A DNA stretch of 64,000 bases, taken from assembly GCF_008801405.1 (NCBI RefSeq), contig NZ_VZPV01000002.1, positions 930,001-994,000 on the forward strand, written 5' to 3'. A model generated the notes under the pieces. That model was given only the letters and a program-made list of their open reading frames with translations, was not told where the DNA came from and searched no databases. The position numbers and the translations under genes were made by a program. Shown one piece after another: positions 35,728-44,608 of the stretch; positions within the stretch are counted from its first letter, which is position 1, and every line of letters starts with the position of its first letter. The stretch comes from Ralstonia insidiosa. GTDB lineage: Bacteria; Pseudomonadota; Gammaproteobacteria; Burkholderiales; Burkholderiaceae.

Positions 35728-35809
35728 TGGCAACCACGGAGCTTTGCCCGTTTTGTAGGTTTCTCGGGGTTTAGTTGCTCCGGCAACGCAGTCAGTCAGG
35801 AGATTTGGG

Positions 35810-37633
35810 ATGCCAACGACAGCCGATTCGGTTGCTGTCGCCGACACGCTCGGTACGGTCGATATGCCGGCGGTAGGCCAAGGTGCGATGACGCGCCAGA
35901 ACGGGGGAGCATTGGGCTCTCTGGGCCCGCTCGGCCGTTTGTCTCCGCGACTGCTCATGATGATCGGCGGCGCCGCGCTGGTGGCCGTGATTGCTGCCGC
36001 CATGCTGTGGAGCCGCGCCCCTGACTACCGCGTGCTGTTCAGCAACGTCAGCGACAGCGACGGCGGTGCCATCATTGCTGCCCTGCAGCAGATGAACGTG
36101 CCGTACCGCTTTGCCAACGGCGGCACGGCCATCATGGTGCCCGAGGCCAATGTGCACGAGACGCGCCTGAAGCTGGCGTCGCAAGGGCTGCCCAAGGGTG
36201 GCCTGGCCGGCTTTGAGCTGATGGAAAACCAGAAATTCGGCACCAGCCAGTTTGCGGAGCAGGTCAATTACCAGCGCGCGCTGGAGGGCGAACTGGCCCG
36301 CACCATCCAGGCCATGCAAGAGGTGCAGTCCGCCCGCGTGCACTTGGCGCTGTCCAAACCGTCGGTGTTCGTGCGCGAGCAGGCCAAACCCAGCGCCTCG
36401 GTGCTGCTGACGCTGTTTCCGGGCCGCATGCTGGATCGCTCGCAGGTCCAGGCCATCGGCCATCTCGTTTCCAGCAGCGTGCCGAACCTGCCGCTGGCCA
36501 ACGTGACGGTGGTCGACCAGTCCGGCCGCCTGCTGTCGACCGCATTCCAGGACAACGCCTCGGGCCTGGACCCGACGCAGCTGAACTATGTGCGCGAGAT
36601 CGAGCAGGGCTACATCAAGCGTATTGAGGCCATCCTCGGCCCCGTGGTGGGCGACGACAACGTGCGTGCCCAGGTGACGGCCGACGTTGATCTGGACAAC
36701 ACCGAACAGATGGCCGAGACGTACCGTCCGAACCAGGACCCGGCCAACGCTGCCGTGCGCAGCACGCATACCGCTGAAGCCACGCAAAACAAGGCCGACG
36801 CCCAGGGCGGCGTGCCGGGCGCATTGTCCAACCAGCCGCCGACCGCGCCGCGCATGCTGCCGACCGCACCGGCGCCTGCTTCGCAGCCGGCCGCCACGGG
36901 CCCGAATGGCCAGCCGCAACAACCAGCCGCTGCAGCCAACACGAGCGGCACCGCGACCAGCGGCAACTCGTCGAGCACCCGCGACACCACCACCAACTAC
37001 GAAGTCGACAAGACCGTGCGCCGCACTCGCGCTGCGGTGGGCACCGTGCGCCGCCTGTCGGTGGCCGTGGTGGTCAACTACCGCGCCGACGGCAAGGCCT
37101 GGAAGCCGCTGTCTGACGCCGATATGACCAAGCTCAACGCGCTGGTCAAGGATGCCGTGGGTTTTGACGCCAAGCGTGGCGACTCTGTGAACGTGGTCAA
37201 CAGCCAGTTCTCGGGCACGCTGCCGGTGGCTAAGGACGACCTGCCGCTGTGGAAGCAGCCGGACATGATCCAGTACGCCATCCAAGGGGCGAAGTACCTG
37301 GCGCTGGCGATTGGTTTCCTGATCCTGGTGTTTGGGGTGATCCGCCCGGCGATCCGCTCGATGGGCAAGAAACCCGAGCCTGCCACGCCCACCTTCGTGG
37401 GCCGCGAAGGCGAAGACCCGAACGCCCCGATCATCACTGGCGCTGCGGCTCCGGCCGGGCCCGGGCTGGAAGGCCCGACCTCCACCGACGTTGCCAGCGA
37501 AGAACTGCCGGACGCCCTGCCGCAGCTCAAGAACAACGATTTCGACAAGAAACTGGAAACCATGCGCCGCGTGGCCCAGCAGAACCCGCGCGCCGTCGCG
37601 GCCGTCATCAAGCAATGGGTGAATAACGAATGA
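35810..37633 (+). CDS. fliF: flagellar MS-ring protein FliF
   Basis: 607 residues. It has two transmembrane helices (about residues 45-65, LLMMIGGAALVAVIAAAML, and 492-512, LALAIGFLILVFGVIRP) around a periplasmic domain (YRVLFSNVSDSDGGAIIAAL, GFELMENQKFGTSQFAEQVN). A Pro/Ala/Gln-rich low-complexity stretch lies at about 345-390. The cytoplasmic C-terminus ending in RAVAAVIKQWVNNE is the FliG-binding motif. AGGAG stands upstream of the ATG. It is the first gene of the rightward fliF-K operon. Confidence 0.97.
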   Translation: MPTTADSVAVADTLGTVDMPAVGQGAMTRQNGGALGSLGPLGRLSPRLLMMIGGAALVAVIAAAMLWSRAPDYRVLFSNVSDSDGGAIIAALQQMNVPYRFANGGTAIMVPEANVHETRLKLASQGLPKGGLAGFELMENQKFGTSQFAEQVNYQRALEGELARTIQAMQEVQSARVHLALSKPSVFVREQAKPSASVLLTLFPGRMLDRSQVQAIGHLVSSSVPNLPLANVTVVDQSGRLLSTAFQDNASGLDPTQLNYVREIEQGYIKRIEAILGPVVGDDNVRAQVTADVDLDNTEQMAETYRPNQDPANAAVRSTHTAEATQNKADAQGGVPGALSNQPPTAPRMLPTAPAPASQPAATGPNGQPQQPAAAANTSGTATSGNSSSTRDTTTNYEVDKTVRRTRAAVGTVRRLSVAVVVNYRADGKAWKPLSDADMTKLNALVKDAVGFDAKRGDSVNVVNSQFSGTLPVAKDDLPLWKQPDMIQYAIQGAKYLALAIGFLILVFGVIRPAIRSMGKKPEPATPTFVGREGEDPNAPIITGAAAPAGPGLEGPTSTDVASEELPDALPQLKNNDFDKKLETMRRVAQQNPRAVAAVIKQWVNNE

Positions 37634-38622
37634 GCGCCGAAGGACTCCAACGCAGCGCCATCCTGATGATGTCGCTGGGCGAAAGCGAAGCCGCCGAAGT
37701 GCTCAAGCACCTGGGCCCGCGCGAAGTGCAGAAGCTGGGCGCCACGATGGCGGCGCTGAAGAACGTCTCGCGCGAGCGCGTGCTCGACGCCTTTGACGCC
37801 TTCTTTGTCGAAGCCGAAGACCTGCCGCTGGATGTGGACTCCAACGAGTACATCCGTACCGTGTTCCGCAAGGCGCTCGGCGACGACCGCGCCGCCAACA
37901 TCATCGACAGGATCCTCTCGGGCGGCGACACCAGCGGCATTGAAGGCCTGAAGTGGATGGATGCATCGTCGGTGGCGGAGCTGATCCGCAACGAGCACCC
38001 GCAGATCATTGCCACCATCCTCGTGCACCTGGATCGCGACCAGGCTTCGGAAATCCTGACCTACTTCAGCGAGCGCCTGCGCAATGACACCATCCTGCGT
38101 ATCGCCACGCTCGATGGCATTCAGCCCAGCGCACTGCGTGAGCTGAACGACGTGCTGACCAAGCTGCTGCAGGGCAACGACCACCGCAAGAAGAACGCGA
38201 TGGGCGGCGTGCTCACGGCGGCAGAGATTCTCAACCTGGTGCCGAGCGCCGTGGAATCCGCTGTCATCGAAGGCGTGCGCTCGCGCGATCCGGAACTGGC
38301 CGACGCCATCGTCGAGAAGATGTTCGTGTTCGACAACCTGATCGACCTGGATGGCCGCGCCCTGCAAACGCTGCTGCGCGAAGTCAGCCAGGAAGTGCTG
38401 GTGGTGGCGCTCAAGGGTGCCAAGCAGGAATTCCGCGACAAGGTGTTCGCCAACATGTCGCAGCGTGCCGGCACGATGCTCAAGGAAGAGCTGGAGGTTC
38501 TGGGCCCGGTCAAGGTGTCGGAAGTCGAAGCGCAGCAGAAGGAAATCCTGATGATCGCGCGCCGTCTGGCCGACGAGGGCGAGATCAGCATCGGCCGCAA
38601 GGCAGAGGACGCGTATGTCTGA
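37630..38622 (+). CDS. fliG: flagellar motor switch protein FliG
   Basis: 330 residues. The N-terminal FliF-binding domain starts LQRSAILMMSLGESEAAEVL; the middle domain contains the EHPQIIATILVHLD motif; the C-terminal torque domain has DNLIDLDGRALQTLLREV and AKQEFRDKVFANMSQRA, with the charged residues that face the stator. It overlaps fliF by 4 bases (ATGA). Confidence 0.98.
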   Translation: MSAEGLQRSAILMMSLGESEAAEVLKHLGPREVQKLGATMAALKNVSRERVLDAFDAFFVEAEDLPLDVDSNEYIRTVFRKALGDDRAANIIDRILSGGDTSGIEGLKWMDASSVAELIRNEHPQIIATILVHLDRDQASEILTYFSERLRNDTILRIATLDGIQPSALRELNDVLTKLLQGNDHRKKNAMGGVLTAAEILNLVPSAVESAVIEGVRSRDPELADAIVEKMFVFDNLIDLDGRALQTLLREVSQEVLVVALKGAKQEFRDKVFANMSQRAGTMLKEELEVLGPVKVSEVEAQQKEILMIARRLADEGEISIGRKAEDAYV

Positions 38623-38663
38623 TCGCGCGCGCTTGGCCGCCTTGTTCGTGATGGAGCGCTGAC

Positions 38664-39407
38664 ATGCCGCGCCCGCCGATCATTCCGCGCGATACGCTGG
38701 TCGAATACCAGCCGTGGGAGCCGACCGACTTCGAGCGTGAGGCCGAGCGGGCCGCCGCTGAGGCCGCGCCGCCGCCCCCGCCGCCGGAAGCCGAACCCGA
38801 AGAGCCGCCGATGTCCGAAGAGGAATGGCAGGCGATGCTGGATGCCGAACTGGCCACTGCCCGCGACGAAGGCCGTCGCGATGGGTTTGCCCAAGGCTTC
38901 CAGGATGGTTTCGAGCAAGGTCGTCGCCAGGGCGAGGAAGACTCCAAGCAGATCGCCGCGCTGATGCAATCCGTGCGCGACGCGATCGATCAACTGAACG
39001 GCAACGTTGCTGATGAACTGGTGGACTTGGCACTGCAGCTTGCGCAGCAGTTTCTGCGTGGTGCGTTGCATGCGCAGCCCGAGCGTGTGTTGCCGCTCAT
39101 TCGCGAGGTACTCGGCGATGCGCCCACCGCACCGGCACCCGCCATGCTGCGCGTGCACGCCGAGGATGCCGAGCTGATCCGCCAGATGCTGGGTGCCGAG
39201 TTGGCTGCCGCCGGTTGGACCATCATCGTTGACGCCGCCATCGAGCGCGGCGGCTGCCGTGTGCAAACCCGCTTTGGCGAGACCGATGCCACGCTGCAGA
39301 CCCGCTGGGCAGAACTGACCCGTGCGCTGGGCCGCGATACCGCATGGATCGCCAGCGAGCGCTCTGAAGCTGAACGCGTGGCCGGAGGGGCGCTCCATGT
39401 CGCCTGA
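38664..39407 (+). CDS. fliH: flagellar export regulator FliH
   Basis: 247 residues. The Pro/Glu-rich N-terminus includes a run of seven prolines and glutamates around residues 37-48. Then come the FliH glycine-repeat helix (RRDGFAQGFQDGFEQGRRQG, GxxxG spacing) and a C-terminal V-ATPase-E-like domain. FliH forms the stalk that regulates the FliI ATPase and links it to FliN. GGAG lies 7 bases before the start. It overlaps the start of fliI. Confidence 0.94.
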   Translation: MPRPPIIPRDTLVEYQPWEPTDFEREAERAAAEAAPPPPPPEAEPEEPPMSEEEWQAMLDAELATARDEGRRDGFAQGFQDGFEQGRRQGEEDSKQIAALMQSVRDAIDQLNGNVADELVDLALQLAQQFLRGALHAQPERVLPLIREVLGDAPTAPAPAMLRVHAEDAELIRQMLGAELAAAGWTIIVDAAIERGGCRVQTRFGETDATLQTRWAELTRALGRDTAWIASERSEAERVAGGALHVA

Positions 39408-40848
39408 GACCGTGCAAACGGCCGGCCAATCTGCCGCCAACAACCCCAACGTGCGCGTGTGGCAGGCGCACCTGCGCCAGACTGCGCAGCGTGCCCGCCT
39501 GGCCCGCCCGGTGGTGACGTGCGGCAAGCTCACGCGCGTGGCCGGCCTGGTCATGGAGGCCGTGGGTCTGAAGCTGCCCGTGGGCAGCGCCTGCCGTGTG
39601 GAATTGCCGAACGGGAGCGGGGCAGCCCGCTACGTGTTGGCCGAAGTGGTGGGCTTTGCCGAAGAGCGCGCCTTCCTGATGCCGCAGACGGATCTGGTGG
39701 GCGTGGTGCCCGGTGCGCGCGTGTTCCCGCTGGAGCCGCAGCACGTGCCGACCGACGCGGCTGACCCGACCATCGCGCACAGCAAGTTTCTGCCCGTGGG
39801 CCCGCGCCTGCTGGGCCGCGTGGTGGATGCCAACGGCGAGCCGCTGGATGGCAAGGGGCCGCTGGGCCCGCAAGAAGACCTGGCCTGGGGCACGCTGGCC
39901 CCGGCACCGTTGAACCCGCTCAAGCGCAAGCCGATCGAGCACGTGCTCGATGTGGGCGTGCGCGCCATCAATGGCTTGCTGACCGTGGGCCAAGGCCAGC
40001 GCCTGGGCCTGTTTGCCGGCTCTGGCGTCGGTAAGAGCGTGCTGCTGGGCATGATGGCCCGCTACACGCAGGCCGATGTGGTGGTGGTCGGCCTGATCGG
40101 CGAGCGCGGCCGCGAAGTGAAGGAATTCGTTGACGAGATCCTCGGTGAGGAAGGGCTCGCCCGCTCGGCCGTGGTGGCCGCGCCGGCTGACAACTCGCCG
40201 CTCATGCGCCTGCAGGGCGCCGCTTACGCACACACCATTGCCGAGTACTTCCGCGACCGTGGCTGCAATGTACTGCTGATCGTTGATTCGCTCACGCGCT
40301 ATGCGATGGCGCAGCGCGAGATCGCCCTGGCCATTGGCGAGCCGCCGGCCACCAAGGGGTATCCGCCCTCGGCATTTGCCAAGCTGCCGGCGCTGGTGGA
40401 GCGTGCCGGCAACGGCATGGTGGATGCCAGCGGCCGCGGCGGCTCGATTACCGCGTTCTACACGGTGCTGGCTGAAGGCGATGACCAGCAAGACCCGATT
40501 GCCGACGCCGCGCGCGCGATTCTGGACGGCCACTTTGTGCTCTCGCGCAAGCTGGCCGAGCAGGGGCATTACCCGGCCATCGACATTGAGCAGTCGATCA
40601 GCCGCGTGATGTCGGCCATCGTGCCGCGCGAGCAGCTCGATACCGCCCGCCGTTTCAAGCAGTTGTACGCCCGCTACCAGCGCAACCGCGACCTGATTGC
40701 CGTGGGTGCCTATGCGCGCGGCAGCGACCCGATGACCGACCAGGCCATCGCCCGCTACCCCGACATGGAGGCGTTTCTGCAGCAAGGCATGTTTGAGAAC
40801 GAAAGCCGTGAGCACACGCTGGAGAAGATGAACGCGGTGCTTGCTTGA
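39397..40848 (+). CDS. fliI: flagellum-specific export ATPase FliI
   Basis: 483 residues from ATG 39397, which has GGAGGGG upstream and overlaps the fliH stop. It is an F1-beta-like ATPase: Walker A GSGVGKS (about 208-214), Walker B LLIVDSLTRYAMAQREIALA, and the FliI signature GEPPATKGYPPSAFAKLPAL. It energises substrate unfolding and export together with FliH and FliJ. Confidence 0.98.
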   Translation: MSPETVQTAGQSAANNPNVRVWQAHLRQTAQRARLARPVVTCGKLTRVAGLVMEAVGLKLPVGSACRVELPNGSGAARYVLAEVVGFAEERAFLMPQTDLVGVVPGARVFPLEPQHVPTDAADPTIAHSKFLPVGPRLLGRVVDANGEPLDGKGPLGPQEDLAWGTLAPAPLNPLKRKPIEHVLDVGVRAINGLLTVGQGQRLGLFAGSGVGKSVLLGMMARYTQADVVVVGLIGERGREVKEFVDEILGEEGLARSAVVAAPADNSPLMRLQGAAYAHTIAEYFRDRGCNVLLIVDSLTRYAMAQREIALAIGEPPATKGYPPSAFAKLPALVERAGNGMVDASGRGGSITAFYTVLAEGDDQQDPIADAARAILDGHFVLSRKLAEQGHYPAIDIEQSISRVMSAIVPREQLDTARRFKQLYARYQRNRDLIAVGAYARGSDPMTDQAIARYPDMEAFLQQGMFENESREHTLEKMNAVLA

Positions 40849-40942
40849 CAGTGTGAAGACGTAAGCCTGGCAAAAGCCTCGGGCTAAAGCCGGGCAGCTT
40901 GTAACCGATGGGTTGATGTAGTGGAAATCTGGAGGTTCGACC

Positions 40943-41413
40943 ATGACCACCATGAGTAAGCCGTTCCGCCTCAGTACGGTGCTGGAACTGGCCCAGAAGG
41001 ACACCGAAAAAGCCACGCAGGAAGTCGGCCGCCTGATGAACACGCGCGAGGCTGCCACGCAAAAGCTGGCCCTGTTGTCCGACTACCGCAACAACTATCA
41101 CCAGCAGATGCTGAACACGGCCAACGCCGAGGGTGGCATCGACATCACGCGCCTGCGCAACTACACCGCGTTCATTGACCGGCTGGGCGCCGCCGTGGAC
41201 CAGCAGAAGGGCACGATCAACGCACTGGAGAGCCAGCTCGAAGCGAGCCGCGCCAACTGGATCGAGAAGCAGCGCCGCGAGCAGTCGTTCGACATCCTGC
41301 GCCAGCGGCACATGGAAGAACTGCGCCTGGATCAGGAGCGCCGCGACCAGCGCGAGAACGACGAACACGCCGCCAAGGTGATCCGCATGCGTGCGGCACA
41401 GGGCGGCAACTGA
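40943..41413 (+). CDS. fliJ: flagellar export chaperone FliJ
   Basis: 156 residues, almost entirely coiled coil with heptads, rich in Gln, Glu and Arg. FliJ is the central stalk of the export ATPase. GGAGG lies 7 bases before the ATG. FliJ sequences are weakly conserved, so the place between fliI and fliK supports the call. Confidence 0.93.
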   Translation: MTTMSKPFRLSTVLELAQKDTEKATQEVGRLMNTREAATQKLALLSDYRNNYHQQMLNTANAEGGIDITRLRNYTAFIDRLGAAVDQQKGTINALESQLEASRANWIEKQRREQSFDILRQRHMEELRLDQERRDQRENDEHAAKVIRMRAAQGGN

Positions 41414-41451
41414 ACACGCGTACACGTACGCAGATGGAAGACGGAGCCAAC

Positions 41452-43083
41452 GTGGGTTTGAGTGCTACCCCCAACACCGCCGCGCAAGACCTGAGCGGCA
41501 TGCTGTCTGCCAGCAACAATGCTGCCGCCGACAAGTCGCAGAGTGCATCGTCGTCCAACGGCGATACGTTCGGCAACCTGCTGTCAGATCGCATGGCGCA
41601 GGATGCAGCACGCCGTCGTGCCGATGCACAGTCGGCGGCTGACGACGCGGCCAGCCGCCGCGCAGATATCGCTCGCAAGGACGCTGCAAACGCCGGCGCG
41701 CGCAATAGCCAAGACATCAAACCGGCTGCGACGGCGCTTCCTCAAACCGTGTCGGCATCCGGCACGCAGGACGCTGCCCGCGCCAAGCCGACGCAACCTG
41801 CCGATGCCAAGGACCTGGATGCCGCTGCGGCGCAAGCCGTTGTGGATCCTGCCGCGCAACTGGCTGCCCAGATTGAGGCCGCCCGCCAGGCGGCTCAACA
41901 GGCGGCGCAGCAAGTTGCCCAGCAGACTGCTGCCGCATCGGCAACAACCCAGCCAGCGACACAGCCCGGCACACAGTCGAATACCAATGCCAATACCAAT
42001 ACCGGCACCACGGCCGTACAAGGCGCCGGTAATCCAACTGCAACCGATGCCGCCGCGCTGGCCGCACTGAGCGCTGCCGGCAATGGCGCGCAGGGTGGTG
42101 CCGATGCTGCTGCAGATGCCGCCGCAACCACGCCGGCTGGTCAGGCAGCGCTGCAGGCGGCCAAGGGCGCCAAGACGGCCCAGGCCGCTGGTGCCGCTGC
42201 CAACGGCAGCACGCCAACGCCACCCGCAACGCCGCTGCCCGATGGCAACACGCTGGCCCAGACTCTGGCGCGCACGCGTGCCGTGTCTGACAATACGCCG
42301 CCAGCAGTGCGCCAGCTTGGAAGTGCTGCGTCAACGCAAAACGCCAACGGCGAGCATGGCTTGCCCAAGCGTGCGGAATCCAGCACGCAAAACAACGTCT
42401 CGCAAACCGCCGCGGCTGCCGTGGCCGATGCCAACAGCCGCACGGGCAATGGTGGCAACACCGGCACGCAGGCGGATGCACAGGGCAGCGGCACGCAGTT
42501 CCAGGGCGTTCTGGCGCGTGCGGATGGCAATGCCATCGCTGCGGCACCGACCTTTGCGGTTGGCACCGCGGGCGCGGCGGGCAATATTGCCGGCGCCGCC
42601 ATTACGCCGGCGCAGGTTCACACGCTGCCCACGTTTGGCGATGCCGCCTGGCCACAAAGCATGGCGAGCCAGCTTGCCTTCATGCAGGTACACCGTCAGT
42701 CGTCGGCCGAACTGCAGTTGAATCCGGCGGAACTGGGCGGGCTGCACGTCAAGCTGGATGTCGACAACGGTGCCGTCAATGCCAGCTTCGTATGCCAGCA
42801 CCAGGCCGTGGCCGAACTCGTGCAGGACTCCATGCCGCGTCTGCGTGATGCCATGCAGCAAGGCGGCATGCAGCTTGCGCAAACGACCGTCAGCACGGGC
42901 GATTTCAGCCAGCAGCAGGGCGCCTGGCAGGGTGCCTCCGCACAGGGCAATGGCTCGGGCAACGGTGGCAACGGCAGCCGCTTTGGCGGCAACGCACAGG
43001 GTCGGGCCGATACCACCAGCACCGTGGCCGCTGCACCGCAGCGCGTCTCCAGCCACGACGGTGCCATCGACACGTTTGCATGA
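41452..43083 (+). CDS. fliK: hook-length control protein FliK
   Basis: 543 residues from a GTG at 41452 with GGAG 5 bases upstream; an ATG at 41434 lacks a site. The first ~400 residues are Ala/Gln/Thr-rich low complexity, the molecular ruler. The C-terminal domain has the conserved core SSAELQLNPAELGGLHVKLD and AVAELVQDSMPRLRDAM, which binds FlhB for the substrate switch. The tail is Gly/Asn-rich. It ends the fliF-K operon and is followed at once by the sigma-28 promoter at 43102. Confidence 0.94.
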   Translation: MGLSATPNTAAQDLSGMLSASNNAAADKSQSASSSNGDTFGNLLSDRMAQDAARRRADAQSAADDAASRRADIARKDAANAGARNSQDIKPAATALPQTVSASGTQDAARAKPTQPADAKDLDAAAAQAVVDPAAQLAAQIEAARQAAQQAAQQVAQQTAAASATTQPATQPGTQSNTNANTNTGTTAVQGAGNPTATDAAALAALSAAGNGAQGGADAAADAAATTPAGQAALQAAKGAKTAQAAGAAANGSTPTPPATPLPDGNTLAQTLARTRAVSDNTPPAVRQLGSAASTQNANGEHGLPKRAESSTQNNVSQTAAAAVADANSRTGNGGNTGTQADAQGSGTQFQGVLARADGNAIAAAPTFAVGTAGAAGNIAGAAITPAQVHTLPTFGDAAWPQSMASQLAFMQVHRQSSAELQLNPAELGGLHVKLDVDNGAVNASFVCQHQAVAELVQDSMPRLRDAMQQGGMQLAQTTVSTGDFSQQQGAWQGASAQGNGSGNGGNGSRFGGNAQGRADTTSTVAAAPQRVSSHDGAIDTFA

Positions 43084-43101
43084 CAGCAGCGGGGCAACTC
43101 C

Positions 43102-43128
43102 TAAAGTTTTATGAGGACCCGCCGTTAC
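43102..43128 (+). promoter_or_regulatory. sigma-28 promoter directly downstream of fliK
   Basis: TAAAGTTT (43102-43109, perfect consensus), 11-base spacer, GCCGTTAC (43121-43128, 6 of 8). It begins 19 bases after the fliK stop and points into a region without a conventional gene. Confidence 0.82.
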
Positions 43129-43142
43129 TCCTCAGGAGTGCC

Positions 43143-43175
43143 ATGACAATGGCCAGCCTGAGTGACGAAAGTTAA
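43143..43175 (+). CDS. possible 10-residue leader peptide
   Basis: The sequence MTMASLSDES is preceded by AGGAG with a 4-base spacer. The predicted transcription start (about 43134-43136) would leave the ribosome site at the extreme 5' end of the RNA. It may be a genuine leader peptide or chance. Confidence 0.3.
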   Translation: MTMASLSDES

Positions 43176-43394
43176 GGCGACGAAAGCAGAGAAGGACGGG
43201 AAATAACAACGCGAATGCCCCAGCAGCAACGGCGGCTTTGCGATGAATAACAAGGGGGTCAAGTCCGACCGGCGAAGACGGGATCAAACGGGGATCACTT
43301 CGCCACATCCGCCTTCGGGTGGATGCAGACGGACCGATGCGGCGTGTCCGAGCCGGGGGGCTGGCGCACCGCATGTTTGCCGTACTTACGGGAG

Positions 43395-43425
43395 AGCGCA
43401 CTGCAAGGTGCGCTTTTTGTTTTTG
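43395..43425 (+). terminator. intrinsic terminator of the post-fliK transcript
   Basis: AGCGCAC (43395-43401) and GTGCGCT (43408-43414) form a 7-bp stem with a 6-base loop, followed by TTTTTGTTTTTG. Confidence 0.88.
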
Positions 43426-43474
43426 TGGCGCCCGAATGTGTGGCGCCACAAGAGGCGCGCACTCAGGTACACAC

Positions 43475-44452
43475 TCAGGCGCGCGCCTCAGCCGCAGTGA
43501 GTGTGTCCGGCGATACGGAGACCACGTGCTCCACGCCGTAGCCGCGTTCCACCCACGCATCGATGCCGCCGTGCAGCGGCCGCACGTGCTTGAAGCCCCG
43601 GCCGATCAGCGTGCGCGCCACCATGATGGCGGAGGCCTCGTTGGGGCAGGCGCAGTAGATGATGACCTCGCGGTCGGGGCCATCGATCTCGATGGCGTTG
43701 TGCTTGCTCGACATGTCGTACAGCATTGCGCCCGGAATGCGCTGCGGCTGCAGTTGCCGCGAGCTGTCGCTGCGTACATCGATGATGACCGGCGCTGAGC
43801 CCGATTCGATCAGTGCGTGCAGCTCGTCGGGCGAGATGCGCACCATCTCCAGCATCTTGCGAAAACGCCAGCGCTGCAGCCAGCGCCCGGCCACGTAGAG
43901 CGCCGCCAGCACCACGATCAGCAGGATGGCGCGGCTGCCAAGCTGGTCGAGCAACCGCAGCGCCTGGTCGATGCTGTCATGCGCCATGCGCCCGAGCATC
44001 AGCCAGATTGCCGCCCAGAGTGCCGAGCCGGCCAGGTTGTACCCTGCGAACACGCTGAATGGCGTGCGCATCGTGCCCAGCAGCGCGGACGACACCGTCG
44101 ACAGCCCCGGCACAAATTTCGAAATCAGCAGCAGCGGTGCACCCCAGCGCTCGAACTGCGTGCGCGTGCGCCGCACGCACGAGTCAGGCGACAACGACAC
44201 GCGGCACAGCAGGGCCATCACGTGCCGACCGTAGCGCTTGCCCGCCACGTACCACAGCGCATCACCCAGCAGTGCGCCGGTGATGGCGGCGGGCAGCAAC
44301 TCCATGAAGTGCAGCGGGCCGATCATGGTAAGCGCGCCGCCCACCAGCAGCGTTGGCACGGCGGGCAGCGGCGCGCCGGCCTGTGTGAGCAGCACGTTCA
44401 GGAACACGGCAAACGCACCGTATTCGGCAAGGAGGGGAAACAGGTCGTGCAT
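43475..44452 (-). CDS. DedA-family membrane protein fused to a rhodanese domain
   Basis: 325 residues. The N-terminal ~200 residues are DedA/VTT type with several hydrophobic segments, the proline-rich loop GAPLPAVPTLLVGGAL, and the charged motif FERWGAPLLLISKFVPGLST typical of DedA proteins. The C-terminal ~110 residues form a cytoplasmic rhodanese domain (SAPVIIDVRSDSSRQ, RIPGAM) with probable active Cys in IIYCACPNEAS. The fusion is known from other proteobacteria. The likely role couples lipid scrambling or membrane homeostasis with sulfur transfer, but no substrate can be stated. Confidence 0.88.
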   Translation of the reverse strand: MHDLFPLLAEYGAFAVFLNVLLTQAGAPLPAVPTLLVGGALTMIGPLHFMELLPAAITGALLGDALWYVAGKRYGRHVMALLCRVSLSPDSCVRRTRTQFERWGAPLLLISKFVPGLSTVSSALLGTMRTPFSVFAGYNLAGSALWAAIWLMLGRMAHDSIDQALRLLDQLGSRAILLIVVLAALYVAGRWLQRWRFRKMLEMVRISPDELHALIESGSAPVIIDVRSDSSRQLQPQRIPGAMLYDMSSKHNAIEIDGPDREVIIYCACPNEASAIMVARTLIGRGFKHVRPLHGGIDAWVERGYGVEHVVSVSPDTLTAAEARA

Positions 44453-44608
44453 AGGAGGAAAGCGGAAGGCGCGCGGCAGGCAGATGCGCTTGCCAAGTTA
44501 CCGCATTCTGGCGTCGTCCGATAGGCATACCTGTATGGACTATTGGGCGGCGTGTCGGGCATGTGAAATTGGCATGACAATAACGCTTTCTCGCACGTAT
44601 TTGTCGCT

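Larger units (their letters stand above)
43134..43425 (+). ncRNA. candidate sigma-28-dependent structured small RNA
   Basis: The transcript predicted from the promoter at 43102 to the terminator at 43395 is about 290 nt. It contains several strong hairpins: GGCGAAG/CTTCGCC (43271-43277 with 43298-43304), an 8-bp stem closed by a TTCG tetraloop at 43306-43325, and ATGCGG/CCGCAT around 43338-43374. Its only ribosome-site-supported frame is a 10-codon ORF at the very 5' end. An 85-codon frame starting at 43243 reads through the terminator and has no ribosome site. The RNA call is an inference from promoter, structure and terminator. Confidence 0.55.

Noticed and set aside
43243..43500. 85-codon frame downstream of fliK
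   Set aside because: It reads through a strong terminator into the 3' end of the convergent DedA gene, has no ribosome site and an Arg/Cys/Pro-rich translation.
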